A DNA stretch of 33,804 nt from Clostridia bacterium (GCA_900767885.1 CAAGAU010000004.1:1-33804), one strand, 5' to 3'. Shown: positions 16,018-24,584, numbered from the stretch's first letter. Notes: generated by a model from the letters alone, not told the origin. Numbers and translations are program-made.

Positions 16018-18324
16018 ATGCAGTTGATAATAGTAGAATCGCCGTCCAAGGCGAAAACGATTGAAAAGTACCTCGGCGGAAAGTACAAGGTGGACGCAAG
16101 CGGCGGACACGTGCGCGATTTGCCCGAGAAGCGTTTGGGCGTAAACGTAACAAAAAACTACCAGCCGAATTACGTAGTTTCGGCAGATAAAAAGGCGGTT
16201 ATAAAGAGGCTTAAAGAAAAGAGCGAAAAAGCCGAAAAAGTATATCTCGCAACCGACCCGGATCGCGAAGGAGAGGCTATAAGTTGGCACTTGAAAGAGG
16301 TTTTGGGTCTTGGAGACAACGCGCAGAGAATAGAGTTTAACGAAATCAGCGAAAAAGCCATAAGGAATGCGCTCGAACATCCGCGCGGGATAAATTATAA
16401 TCTCGTGGATTCTCAACAGGCGAGAAGAATTCTCGACCGTCTTGTCGGTTATAAATTAAGTCCGTTTTTGTGTAAGCGCATAAAAAGCGGATTGTCGGCA
16501 GGGCGCGTGCAGTCGGTCGCGCTGCGCCTTATAGTAGACAGAGAACGCGAGATAGCGGCTTTCGTACCCGAAGAATACTGGGTAGTTTCCGCAAAATTCG
16601 CCGTCGGCCGTTCGGTTATAAACGCGGTGCTGTCCGAAAAGAACGGCAAAAAGTTTAAACCCGCCAACGAGCAGGAGGCAACCGAGGCGGAAATCGCTAT
16701 ACGCGCAAATCAGGCGGTAGTAAGCGACGTGAAACGCTCTGTAACCAAGAGCCACGCGCTCGCGCCGTTTACGACCTCCACTATGCAGCAGGACGCGTCG
16801 GCAAAACTCAATATGTCCTCGCCCGTGTGCATGCAGGTTGCGCAACACTTATACGAGGGCGTTGAAACCGCCGACGGACACGTCGCGCTCGTAACTTATA
16901 TAAGAACGGACTCCGTAAGAGTTTCCGCCGAGGCGCAATCGGCGGCGCGCGCGTATATCGCGGAAAAATTCGGCAAGGAATTCGTACCCGCAAAGCCCAA
17001 CTTTTATAAATCCAAAAAGAACGCGCAGGACGCGCACGAGGCTATCCGCCCCATAGACATAAACTTAACGCCCGAAAAGGCAAAGACTTTTCTGGATAAA
17101 AACCACTATAATTTATACAAACTGATTTACGAGCGTTTTCTTGCGTCGCAGATGAGCGAGGCGGAATACGGCGTTACTTCGGTAGAGATTCAAAGCGGCG
17201 AATATACGCTTAAAGCAAGCGGCAGAGTAGTAAACTTTAAGGGTTTTACCGCCGTATACGACGATTATCGCGTTAAAACGGGCGACGAAGACGGGGAAGT
17301 ATCCTCGGCGTTCCCGTCCCTCGAGGGCGGTGAAAGCGCAACCGCGAAGGAAGTTAAAAAACAACAAAAATTCACAACGCCCCCTTCGCGCTATACCGAG
17401 GCGACCCTCGTTAAAACCATGGAAGAAAAAGGCATAGGCCGTCCTTCGACCTACGCAACTATAATTTCCGTATTGCAAAAGCGTAAGTACACCCAAAAGG
17501 AAGGCAAATATTTAAAACCGTCCGAAGTGGCGTTCGCCATGACGGATATGCTCGTCAAGTATTTCCCCGACGTAATGGACGTTTCGTTCACGGCGAATAT
17601 GGAGGACAGGCTTGACGGCATAGAAAACGGCGGTTACAGTTGGCAGTCTGTTATAGACGGATTTTATCCCGAGTTTGCCGAAAAACTCGCCAAAGCAACG
17701 AGCGACGGCGACGAGATGACGGATATTATCTGCGACAAGTGCGGCGCACCCATGATAAGAAAGAACGGCAGATACGGTAAGTTTCTCGCCTGTTCGCGCT
17801 ATCCCGAGTGTACCAACGTTAAATCCGAAAACGAAGAAAAGTCCGACGAGGTCTGCGAGAAGTGCGGCGCGCCCATGGTATACAAAAACGGTAAATTCGG
17901 TAAGTTTCTCGCTTGCTCGCGCTATCCCGAGTGTTCGTATATAAAGCCGCTCGATCAGACTTCTACCGAGGAAAAATGCGATAAATGCGGCGGCACTATG
18001 GTACTTAAAAACGGCAGATTCGGCAAATATCTGCAATGCACCGAGTGCAAAGCGACGCGCAGCGTAACCGAAAAAGCGGGCGTTTGCCCGATATGCGGCA
18101 AACCTGCTCAGAAAATGACGAGCAAGCGCGGAAAAGTCTTTTACGGTTGCTCGGGTTACCCCGATTGCAACTTTATGAGTTGGGATTTGCCTTTGGCGGA
18201 AAAATGCCCGAAGTGCGGCAGTTATATGCTGCTCGCCAAGGACGGAAAAACCAAAAAATGCTCTTCTAAAGAATGCGGCTACGTTATTAAACCCGAAAAA
18301 GAAAAGAACGATGAATCAAAGTAA
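16018..18324 (+). CDS. topA: DNA topoisomerase I
   Basis: 768 residues. A type IA topoisomerase that relaxes negative supercoils. The Toprim start is IIVESPSKAKTIEKYLG, with the acidic triad at TDPDREGEAISWHL. The nucleophile is Tyr294 in LVTYIRTDSVR. After about residue 570 come five Cys-rich zinc-ribbon units (CDKCGAPM, CEKCGAPM, CDKCGGTM, CPICGKPA, CPKCGSYM), one or two more than the common Firmicutes form. CGGAGG precedes the ATG. It follows dprA by 13 bases and overlaps trmFO by 14, in the typical dprA-topA-trmFO order. Confidence 0.98.
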   Translation: MQLIIVESPSKAKTIEKYLGGKYKVDASGGHVRDLPEKRLGVNVTKNYQPNYVVSADKKAVIKRLKEKSEKAEKVYLATDPDREGEAISWHLKEVLGLGDNAQRIEFNEISEKAIRNALEHPRGINYNLVDSQQARRILDRLVGYKLSPFLCKRIKSGLSAGRVQSVALRLIVDREREIAAFVPEEYWVVSAKFAVGRSVINAVLSEKNGKKFKPANEQEATEAEIAIRANQAVVSDVKRSVTKSHALAPFTTSTMQQDASAKLNMSSPVCMQVAQHLYEGVETADGHVALVTYIRTDSVRVSAEAQSAARAYIAEKFGKEFVPAKPNFYKSKKNAQDAHEAIRPIDINLTPEKAKTFLDKNHYNLYKLIYERFLASQMSEAEYGVTSVEIQSGEYTLKASGRVVNFKGFTAVYDDYRVKTGDEDGEVSSAFPSLEGGESATAKEVKKQQKFTTPPSRYTEATLVKTMEEKGIGRPSTYATIISVLQKRKYTQKEGKYLKPSEVAFAMTDMLVKYFPDVMDVSFTANMEDRLDGIENGGYSWQSVIDGFYPEFAEKLAKATSDGDEMTDIICDKCGAPMIRKNGRYGKFLACSRYPECTNVKSENEEKSDEVCEKCGAPMVYKNGKFGKFLACSRYPECSYIKPLDQTSTEEKCDKCGGTMVLKNGRFGKYLQCTECKATRSVTEKAGVCPICGKPAQKMTSKRGKVFYGCSGYPDCNFMSWDLPLAEKCPKCGSYMLLAKDGKTKKCSSKECGYVIKPEKEKNDESK

Positions 18325-19621
18325 AATTACCGTTATAGGCGGCGGACTTGCGGGCAGCGAGGCGGCGTATTATCTTGCGAAAAAAGGTTATGCCGTTAAA
18401 CTCGTCGATATAAAACCCAACGCTTTTACCCCCGCGCACAGCAACAAAAATTACGGCGAACTCGTTTGTTCCAACTCTTTAAAGAGTAACGATATATACG
18501 CCAACGCCTGCGGACTTTTAAAAGAAGAAATGCGCATATTAGGCTCTTTCGTTATAGATTGCGCCGACAAAACGAGCGTACCGGCGGGCGCGGCTCTCGC
18601 CGTTGACAGGGAGGCGTTCGCCGCCGCAATTACCGAGGGACTGAAACGTTTTGATAATATAGAGTTCGTTTCGGAAGAAGTAAAGAGCGTCGACATGAAC
18701 GAAAACGTCATTATAGCCACAGGGCCTTTGACGACGTCGGCTTTGTGCGAGTTTATAAAGGGCGTTACCGGCGACGGATTTTACTTTTACGACGCCGCCG
18801 CGCCGATAGTTTCGGGCGACAGCATAGATTTTTCCAACGCCTTTATCGCCGACCGTTACGGCGAAGTCGGCGAGGGCGATTACGTAAACTGTCCCATCGA
18901 TAAAGAGGGCTATAAGGCGTTTTACGAACAACTTATAACGGCAAAACGCGTAGAACTGCACGACTTTGAAAATATGAAAGTTTTCGAGGGGTGTATGCCG
19001 GTAGAAGTTATGGCGGCGAGGGGCGAGGACACTCTTCGGTTCGGTCCGCTAAAACCCGTGGGACTTGACGACCCTAAAACCGGCAGGCGACCTTATGCGT
19101 GCATGCAACTGAGAAAAGAGGACGAAAACGGACAAAGATACAATCTCGTAGGTTTTCAGACCAACCTTTTGTTCCCCGAACAAAAGCGAGTGTTTTCTAT
19201 GTTCCCCGCGCTTAAAAACGCCGAGTTTTTGCGTTACGGGGTTATGCACAAAAACACTTATATAGATTCGCCCAAAGTGCTTAACGCCGACTATTCGCTT
19301 AAAAACCACCCGACTGCGTTCTTTGCGGGGCAGATAACGGGAGTGGAAGGTTACGTCGAAAGCACGGCGAGCGGACTTCTGGCGGCGATAAATATGGATA
19401 GAAAACTTTGCGGCAAACAGTCGCTCTCGCTCGATAATCAGACGGTGATAGGCGCGCTTGCAAATTACGTCGCCACCGAAAATCCCGATTTTCAACCCAT
19501 GAACGCCAACTACGGCATTTTAAAACCGCTTGGAAAAATAATCAAAAAGAAAGCCGATAAAAAACGCGCTTTAAGTGAGCGCGCACTCAAAATAATCAAA
19601 GAAGTAAAGGAGCAATTATGA
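18311..19621 (+). CDS. trmFO: tRNA (uracil-54-C5)-methyltransferase, folate/FAD-dependent
   Basis: 436 residues, the expected size. TrmFO uses methylene-tetrahydrofolate and FADH2 to make ribothymidine at U54 of tRNA. It opens with the dinucleotide-binding VIGGGLAGSEAAYYLAKKGY, then the family motif LVCSNSLKSN carrying a reactive Cys, and later AARGEDTLRFGPLKPVGL and TGVEGYVESTASGL. The start lies inside the end of topA, and its stop overlaps the ATG of hslV, so the four-gene run is tightly coupled. The recombinase gene xerC, often found after trmFO in Firmicutes, is missing. Confidence 0.97.
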   Translation: MNQSKITVIGGGLAGSEAAYYLAKKGYAVKLVDIKPNAFTPAHSNKNYGELVCSNSLKSNDIYANACGLLKEEMRILGSFVIDCADKTSVPAGAALAVDREAFAAAITEGLKRFDNIEFVSEEVKSVDMNENVIIATGPLTTSALCEFIKGVTGDGFYFYDAAAPIVSGDSIDFSNAFIADRYGEVGEGDYVNCPIDKEGYKAFYEQLITAKRVELHDFENMKVFEGCMPVEVMAARGEDTLRFGPLKPVGLDDPKTGRRPYACMQLRKEDENGQRYNLVGFQTNLLFPEQKRVFSMFPALKNAEFLRYGVMHKNTYIDSPKVLNADYSLKNHPTAFFAGQITGVEGYVESTASGLLAAINMDRKLCGKQSLSLDNQTVIGALANYVATENPDFQPMNANYGILKPLGKIIKKKADKKRALSERALKIIKEVKEQL

Positions 19622-20172
19622 GCAATATTGAATTTCACGGCACAACGATATGCGCCGTAAAACGCAACGGACAAACGGCAATCGCGGGGGACGGTCAGGT
19701 TACGCTCGGCGAAAGCGTCGTATTTAAAAGCACGGCGGTAAAAGTAAGGAGAATTTATAACGGGAACGTAATTATCGGCTTTGCGGGTACTGTTTCGGAC
19801 GCGTTCTCGCTTTGCGAAAGGTTAGAGGCAATGCTCGGTAAATACGCCGGCAACCTTGAAAGAAGTTGTGTTGAACTTGCCGAACAGTGGCGTAAAGATC
19901 AGGTGGGAAGAAAACTCGAGGCGATGCTTATCTGCGCGGACAAAAACTCGCTTCTGATAGTGTCGGGTTCGGGCGAAGTCATGACCCCCGACGACGGAGT
20001 CTGCGCCATAGGCAGCGGCGGCAATTACGCTTTGGCTGCGGCGCGCGCGCTTTACGAAGAAACCGATTTTTCAGCCGAACAAATAGCGACCAAAGCACTT
20101 AAAATAGCAAGTAAAATCTGCGTATTTACCAACGATAACATTCGTTGCGAAACTATTGAAAACGAGGAGTGA
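19618..20172 (+). CDS. hslV: ATP-dependent protease subunit HslV (ClpQ)
   Basis: 184 residues. It forms the proteolytic core of the HslVU (ClpQY) proteasome-like protease. The propeptide MSNIEFHG is followed by the TTI that supplies the N-terminal catalytic threonine after processing (Thr9), then AIAGDGQVTLG and the conserved VGFAGTV-like IIGFAGTVSDAF, and GSGGNYALAAARAL near the end. AAAGGAG precedes the ATG, which overlaps the trmFO stop (ATGA). The partner HslU follows at once. Confidence 0.97.
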   Translation: MSNIEFHGTTICAVKRNGQTAIAGDGQVTLGESVVFKSTAVKVRRIYNGNVIIGFAGTVSDAFSLCERLEAMLGKYAGNLERSCVELAEQWRKDQVGRKLEAMLICADKNSLLIVSGSGEVMTPDDGVCAIGSGGNYALAAARALYEETDFSAEQIATKALKIASKICVFTNDNIRCETIENEE

Positions 20173-20176
20173 AAAA

Positions 20177-21487
20177 ATGAATTTAACGCCGAGAGAGATA
20201 GTAAAAGAATTAGATAAATTTATCGTCGGGCAGGACGAGGCAAAAAAAGCCGTTGCGGTCGCATTGAGAAACCGTTACAGGCGCAGTAAACTCACCGTAG
20301 AGCAAAGGGAAGAAATAACGCCCAAAAACATTATAATGAAAGGACCTACGGGCGTAGGTAAAACCGAGATAGCAAGGCGGCTTGCCAAACTCGTGGGCGC
20401 GCCGTTTATCAAGGTGGAGGCTACCAAGTATACCGAGGTGGGTTACGTGGGCAGGGACGTCGAATCCATGATCCGCGACCTGGTCGAGGCGAGCGTCAGA
20501 ATGGTAAAAGAAGAGCAGTTTGCGTCGGTAAGGATAAAAGCCGCCGCGGCTGCGGAGAGGCGCATTACCAAATCGCTTTTCGCCGTACTCGAACGCGACC
20601 GCGGAGAAACACCCAAAGATATCTGGGAAAGACAGGTTATAGAAGATTTTCGTAAGGGCAAGTACGATTCGACGATAGTCGAAATAGAAGTCCCCGACGA
20701 GTTGCCCACGCTTGATCTTAACGGTTCGCAAGCCGAGATTTCGCTCGGTTCTATCTTCGGCGATTTTATGCCCAAACGCCGCAAAATGCGCAAACTTACC
20801 ATAAAAGAGGCGACCGAGGTTATCACCGCCGAAGAAAGCGACAAACTTATCGATAACGACGCTGTTAAATCCGAGGGCGTGCGCCGCGCCGAGGAAGAGG
20901 GCATTATCTTTATAGACGAAATTGATAAAATAGCCAACCGTGCCAAACAGGGCGGCGGACAGGACGTATCCCGAGAGGGCGTTCAGAGAGATATTCTGCC
21001 CATAGTAGAAGGTTGTTCGGTTTCCACCAAATACGGCGTCGTCAAAACCGACTATATACTGTTTATAGCGGCGGGCGCGTTCCACGTTTCTTCGGTTGAA
21101 GATCTTATCCCGGAACTTCAGGGCAGATTCCCCGTAAAGGTCGAACTTAAAAGTCTTAATAAAGAAGACTTCGTTAATATTCTTACCAAACCCAAGAACG
21201 CCATTACTACGCAATACGCAACTCTTCTCGCGGTGGATAATATTCAACTTGAATTTACAAGCGACGCAATAGAGCGGATAGCCGAACTTTCGGCGGAGAT
21301 AAACGCCACGAGCGAGGATATAGGCGCAAGAAGGCTGCATACCGTAATGGAAAATCTCGTAGAGGATATTTCGTTCAATGCGGGCGACGATATTCCGCTT
21401 ACCAAGGTCGTTATCGACGGCAAGTACGTCGACGAGCATTTGTCCTCGGTTATAAAGCAACAAAGCGTAGAAAAATATATACTTTAA
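20177..21487 (+). CDS. hslU: ATP-dependent protease ATPase subunit HslU (ClpY)
   Basis: 436 residues; slightly shorter than the 440-470 common in the family. It unfolds and feeds substrates to HslV. It begins LTPREIVKELDKFIVGQDEAK, has Walker A GPTGVGKT at 56-63, a shortened I domain, Walker B IIFIDEIDKIA, and a C-terminal end ending VEKYIL that docks into HslV. The ATG at 20177 has GAGGAG upstream; an earlier in-frame ATG at 20156 overlaps hslV and adds seven residues without support. CodY, often next in Firmicutes, is absent; hisS follows instead. Confidence 0.97.
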   Translation: MNLTPREIVKELDKFIVGQDEAKKAVAVALRNRYRRSKLTVEQREEITPKNIIMKGPTGVGKTEIARRLAKLVGAPFIKVEATKYTEVGYVGRDVESMIRDLVEASVRMVKEEQFASVRIKAAAAAERRITKSLFAVLERDRGETPKDIWERQVIEDFRKGKYDSTIVEIEVPDELPTLDLNGSQAEISLGSIFGDFMPKRRKMRKLTIKEATEVITAEESDKLIDNDAVKSEGVRRAEEEGIIFIDEIDKIANRAKQGGGQDVSREGVQRDILPIVEGCSVSTKYGVVKTDYILFIAAGAFHVSSVEDLIPELQGRFPVKVELKSLNKEDFVNILTKPKNAITTQYATLLAVDNIQLEFTSDAIERIAELSAEINATSEDIGARRLHTVMENLVEDISFNAGDDIPLTKVVIDGKYVDEHLSSVIKQQSVEKYIL

Positions 21488-21502
21488 TTTAAGGTAACTG
21501 AA

Positions 21503-22747
21503 ATGATAAATATACCCAAAGGAACAAAAGACGTATTGCCTTTTGAAAGTTATAAATGGCATTACGTTGAAAACACCGTAAAAAAAATAGCGTCCGATTA
21601 TTGTTTAAACGAGATCAGAACGCCTGTTTTCGAGCATACCGAACTTTTTTTGCGCGGCGTAGGCGAAACTACCGACGTCGTGAACAAGGAGATGTATACT
21701 TTCCTCGATAAGGGCGAGCGCAGCATTACGCTCAAACCCGAGGGGACGTCGGGCGTTGCGAGAAGTTTTATCGAAAACGGGCTTTTCAACGGCGCAATGC
21801 CGCTTAAAACCTATTATATATCCCCCGTATTCCGTTACGAAAATCCCCAGAAAGGCAGACTTCGCGAGCATCACCAGTTCGGCGTGGAGATTTACGGCGG
21901 CTCGGGCGCGGACGTCGACGCGGAAGTTATAAAACTCGCGCACAGCGTGCTTACGGCGCTCGGACTTAAAGTAAAACTGCATATAAACAGTATGGGTTGC
22001 AAGGAATGCCGCAAAAAGTATAACGAGGCTTTAAGGGCGTATTTTGCGGATAAACTCGATAAACTTTGCGCTACCTGCAGAGAAAGATACGTTAAAAACC
22101 CCTTGCGTATACTCGATTGCAAAAGCGAGGAATGTAAGGCTCTTTGCGTGGACGCGCCTAAAATTACCGACTACCTTTGCGACGACTGCTCGGCGCACTT
22201 TGAAAAACTTAAAAAGTTTTTGGAAATTGCGGGCATAGAGTACGAGGTCGATCCTTATATCGTAAGGGGGTTGGACTATTACACCAAAACCGTATTCGAA
22301 TTCGTTACAACCGCGCTCGGCTCGCAAGGCACGGTTTGCGGCGGCGGCAGATACGACGATTTAATCGCTCAACTCGGCGGCGAGCCTACTTGCGGAGTCG
22401 GTTTCGGTATGGGCATAGAGCGCGTGCTTATGCTTATGGAGGCGCAGGGCGTAGAAATTCCCAAGGAAGACCCCGTAAAGATTTTTATCGCCACTATGGG
22501 AGAGGCTGCTTACGAAAAAGCCTTCGGGGTGGTCTGCGCATTGCGCGATAAGGGCGTTAAAGCCGAACTCGAACACGCGGGCAGGGGAATAAAAGCGCAG
22601 TTTAAGTACGCCGACAAAATAGGCGCGGAATACGTTGCAACCATAGGCGAAAACGAACTTGCAAGCGGCGTTTGCAGAGTTAAAAAGATGTCCGACGGCA
22701 GTCAGACGGAAGTCAAAATCGACGAATTAAAGAATTTTTTACTTTAA
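21503..22747 (+). CDS. hisS: Histidyl-tRNA synthetase
   Basis: 414 residues, class II synthetase. It opens with IPKGTKDVLP, the HisRS start. Motif 2 reads FRYENPQKGRLREHHQFGVE around residues 110-130, the histidine-binding motifs are near RGLDYYTKTVFEF and GGGRYDDL, and motif 3 is in GFGMGIERVLML. A short anticodon-binding domain closes the protein. The insertion domain has several cysteines (CKECRKKY, CATCRERY, CDDCSAHF) that could bind zinc, as in some bacterial HisRS. It sits 15 bases after hslU with an AAGGTAAC site. Confidence 0.97.
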   Translation: MINIPKGTKDVLPFESYKWHYVENTVKKIASDYCLNEIRTPVFEHTELFLRGVGETTDVVNKEMYTFLDKGERSITLKPEGTSGVARSFIENGLFNGAMPLKTYYISPVFRYENPQKGRLREHHQFGVEIYGGSGADVDAEVIKLAHSVLTALGLKVKLHINSMGCKECRKKYNEALRAYFADKLDKLCATCRERYVKNPLRILDCKSEECKALCVDAPKITDYLCDDCSAHFEKLKKFLEIAGIEYEVDPYIVRGLDYYTKTVFEFVTTALGSQGTVCGGGRYDDLIAQLGGEPTCGVGFGMGIERVLMLMEAQGVEIPKEDPVKIFIATMGEAAYEKAFGVVCALRDKGVKAELEHAGRGIKAQFKYADKIGAEYVATIGENELASGVCRVKKMSDGSQTEVKIDELKNFLL

Positions 22748-22765
22748 AAGGAGCATACTGTTAAT

Positions 22766-23095
22766 ATGGAAGAACTTATCAAAAACGTAATTGACGAAGA
22801 ATTTTCTGAGGAAGTTTTGCAAAGCGATAAACCCGTACTCGTAGATTTCTGGGCGTCGTGGTGTATGCCGTGCAAAATGCAAGGCGACGTTCTTCGCGAA
22901 CTTGCCCCCGATATAGCGGGCAAAGTAAAGATAGTCAAAGTAAACGTTGACGAAAGCGAAAAAACCGCGTTGAAATACGGAATTACGAGCATACCTACGC
23001 TTATGGTTTTCGTCGGCGGCGAACTCAAAGAAAAAACGGTCGGTCTGACCACTAAAAGCGAACTTTCCGAAATGCTTATTAAATATATCGGATAA
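22766..23095 (+). CDS. trxA: Thioredoxin with a CMPC active site
   Basis: 109 residues, a full thioredoxin fold. The active site is WASWCMPCK, with Cys33 and Cys36. Standard thioredoxins have WCGPC; here the glycine is methionine. The cis-proline loop (SIPTLMVFVGGE) and the C-terminal helix are normal. Residues between the cysteines set the redox potential, so this protein may favour other partners than the house-keeping thioredoxin. AAGGAG lies about 12 bases before the ATG. It ends the long comM-to-trxA run and is followed by a clear terminator. Confidence 0.93.
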   Translation: MEELIKNVIDEEFSEEVLQSDKPVLVDFWASWCMPCKMQGDVLRELAPDIAGKVKIVKVNVDESEKTALKYGITSIPTLMVFVGGELKEKTVGLTTKSELSEMLIKYIG

Positions 23096-23100
23096 AACTT

Positions 23101-23141
23101 CGCCGCAAATCTGTTTTTATCGCAGGTTTGCGGCGATTTTT
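23101..23141 (+). terminator. Intrinsic terminator after trxA
   Basis: An 11-bp stem (23101-23111 with 23125-23135, one G-T pair), then ATTTTT. It starts five bases after the trxA stop. Confidence 0.85.
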
Positions 23142-23151
23142 ATAATCAACC

Positions 23152-23339
23152 GTTCTGGCTGGGTGTAACGCCCGCGGCAATTCCGCAAACCAAGCACTTC
23201 ATATTGAGCGCAAGCGAAATATCCCACCGAGTAAGTGATAAAGCATATGCTTTACCGAAACCTTCCCGGGAGATCGCCACGATTACGTTCGCGACGACAC
23301 GGAAATAATAAGTTTCGCTTATAGGGGGTATAAGAAATT
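23152..23339 (+). ncRNA. Candidate structured RNA, class unknown
   Basis: This gap of about 190 bases has no reading frame of note but is richer in G+C than the surrounding intergenic DNA and full of short self-complementary pieces: GGGTG-TAA-CGCCC near 23160, GCGG-CAATT-CCGC, a 16-bp palindrome at 23239-23254 centred in the region, ATAAG-TTTCG-CTTAT, and CTTATA-GGGGG-TATAAG near the end. A TATAAT at 23141-23146 would start transcription close to 23153, but the -35 is poor and no U-tract ends the unit. Size and Firmicutes setting could fit 6S or raiA-type RNA, but I could not fold it into either, so no class is assigned. It might also be part of the following operon's leader. Confidence 0.45.
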
Positions 23340-23366
23340 ACGATATGACGAATATATGAAAAACAG

Positions 23367-23395
23367 TTGACGGTTTAGCCTTAATGGTATATAAT
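23367..23395 (+). promoter_or_regulatory. Promoter of the aromatic ABC transporter operon
   Basis: TTGACG (23367-23372), a 17-bp spacer and TATAAT (23390-23395), the strongest match in the window. A second TATAAT at 23401-23406 with an extended TGG may give another start. Transcription would begin just upstream of the leader peptide's ribosome binding site. Confidence 0.85.
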
Positions 23396-23420
23396 GGTGG
23401 TATAATTTGAGGTAAAGATT

Positions 23421-23477
23421 ATGCAAAGAATAAACTCCTTTTACTTTTATTACTTTTATTTTGGCAGTCATAGTTAA
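23421..23477 (+). CDS. Leader peptide rich in Phe and Tyr codons (attenuation)
   Basis: An 18-codon frame, MQRINSFYFYYFYFGSHS, with GAGGT eight bases before its ATG. Eight consecutive codons (7-14) are Phe or Tyr: four of each. There is no Trp codon. It sits between a strong promoter and an intrinsic terminator, with the transporter genes beyond. This is the layout of a ribosome-mediated attenuator in which stalling on scarce charged tRNA decides whether the downstream terminator forms. The codon content predicts sensing of Phe and/or Tyr. The peptide itself probably has no other function. Confidence 0.8.
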   Translation: MQRINSFYFYYFYFGSHS

Positions 23478-23560
23478 ATATTAACTACGATATTTTTTCG
23501 TTACGGAAAAATCCGAATAAAAGTGAAAGACTTATCGTGGGGCACGGTAAGTCTTTTTTC
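23471..23560 (+). promoter_or_regulatory. Attenuator: leader hairpins and terminator before trpX-like gene
   Basis: The terminator has an 11-bp stem (23529-23539 with 23543-23553, one G-T pair), GGG loop and six T, extendable by three A-T pairs. Upstream are a 7-bp hairpin over the leader stop codon (23471-23477 with 23481-23487) and a 9-bp hairpin (23492-23500 with 23504-23512). Competing pairings exist. ACGATA at 23487-23492 complements TATCGT in the terminator's 5' arm (23533-23538). The Phe/Tyr codons 23438-23451 can form a 14-bp helix (one G-U) with 23516-23529, the base of the terminator. Which fold is the antiterminator needs modelling. Confidence 0.75.
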
Positions 23561-23597
23561 TTTGGCGTGTTATTTCTTTACCTCGGGAGGTGATATT

Positions 23598-24584
23598 ATG
23601 TCTGTAAAAAAACTTTTGAAAAAACTCGTTTGCTTTTCGCTTGCAGCCGCGCTTTCGTGTACGGCTATGCTCGGCGTGATTTCGTGTAAGGCGAAAACCG
23701 ATTTTACGGTCGGTATTTGTCAACTTACCAAACACAGCGCGCTCGATAAAGCCACGCAAGGCTTTCGGGACGCGCTTAAAGAAGAACTCGCCGCCGCGGG
23801 TAAAACCGTTACGATAGAGTTTAATCAGGCGAACAACGATCCGTCGTCTTGTTCTACGATAGTCAATACTTACGTTTCGCGCTCGGTCGATTTAATTCTC
23901 GCAAACGCCACGCCCGCATTGCAGGCGGCGGTAAACGCGACCGAAAAGATACCCATATTAGGTACTTCCGTAACCGATTACGGAGTTGCTCTCGGCATAG
24001 ATAATTTTAACGGATTAGTCGGCGGTAACGTTTCGGGTACGAGTGATCTCGCTCCGCTCGAAAGGCAAGCCGACATGTTGGTCGAATATTTACCGAACGC
24101 CAAAACGGTAGGTTTGTTATACTGTTCGTCCGAGGTTAATTCCGAATATCAGGTAAGGATAATTAAGGCTCGGCTCGAAAGTAAAGGCGTAACTTGTAAA
24201 ACCTATAAGTTTGCCGACAGTAACGAACTAAACTCGGTATGCACGGTAGCCGTGAACGAATGCGACGCGCTTTACGTTCCCACCGACAACACCGTGGCGG
24301 ACAACGCCGTTATGATAGACGGGCTTTGTCGTAAGGATAATAAAAAAGTCCCCGTATTTGCGGGCGAAGAATCGACCTGCAAGGCTTGCGGTTTTGCTAC
24401 GCTTACCATAAGTTATTACGAGATAGGACGAAAAACGGGCAAAATGGCAGCGGATATTCTGCTCGGAAAAGCGGATATTTCTCAAATAAAAATCGCTTAC
24501 GACGATAACCCGATAGTAAAATTCAACGAGCAGATTTGTAACGATTTGGGCATAAAAATGCCGACCGAAAGAGAGGTAGTATGA
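23598..24584 (+). CDS. ABC transporter substrate-binding lipoprotein, TrpX-like (aromatic amino acids?)
   Basis: 328 residues. The signal peptide (MSVKKLLKKLVCFSLAAALS and on) ends in a lipobox around GVISC, with the Cys anchoring the protein outside the membrane. The body matches the ABC_sub_bind/TrpX family: FTVGICQLTKHSALDKATQGF, ILANATPALQAAVNATEKIP, ILGTSVTDYGVAL, and NNDPSSCSTIVN. Members bind tryptophan or tyrosine. Strong GGGAGGTGAT before this ATG fixes the start; an upstream in-frame GTG at 23523 lies inside the attenuator. Phe/Tyr codons in the leader favour Phe/Tyr as substrate here. Confidence 0.9.
   Translation: MSVKKLLKKLVCFSLAAALSCTAMLGVISCKAKTDFTVGICQLTKHSALDKATQGFRDALKEELAAAGKTVTIEFNQANNDPSSCSTIVNTYVSRSVDLILANATPALQAAVNATEKIPILGTSVTDYGVALGIDNFNGLVGGNVSGTSDLAPLERQADMLVEYLPNAKTVGLLYCSSEVNSEYQVRIIKARLESKGVTCKTYKFADSNELNSVCTVAVNECDALYVPTDNTVADNAVMIDGLCRKDNKKVPVFAGEESTCKACGFATLTISYYEIGRKTGKMAADILLGKADISQIKIAYDDNPIVKFNEQICNDLGIKMPTEREVV

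Noticed and set aside
20210..21562. A 450-codon minus-strand ORF opposite hslU
   Set aside because: It mirrors the well-supported hslU gene; the peptide is Phe/Tyr/Arg-rich with no domain, a codon-bias shadow.
23152..23200. GGGTGTAACGCCCGCGG looked like a T-box core (AGGGTGGNACCGCG)
   Set aside because: It is at the 5' side of the region, lacks the exact core, and is not next to a terminator; the real terminator lies about 350 bases on and has a leader peptide instead.
23523..23597. An upstream GTG start for the substrate-binding protein
   Set aside because: It lies in the attenuator hairpin and would bury the signal peptide; the ATG at 23598 has a strong ribosome binding site and a proper lipoprotein signal.
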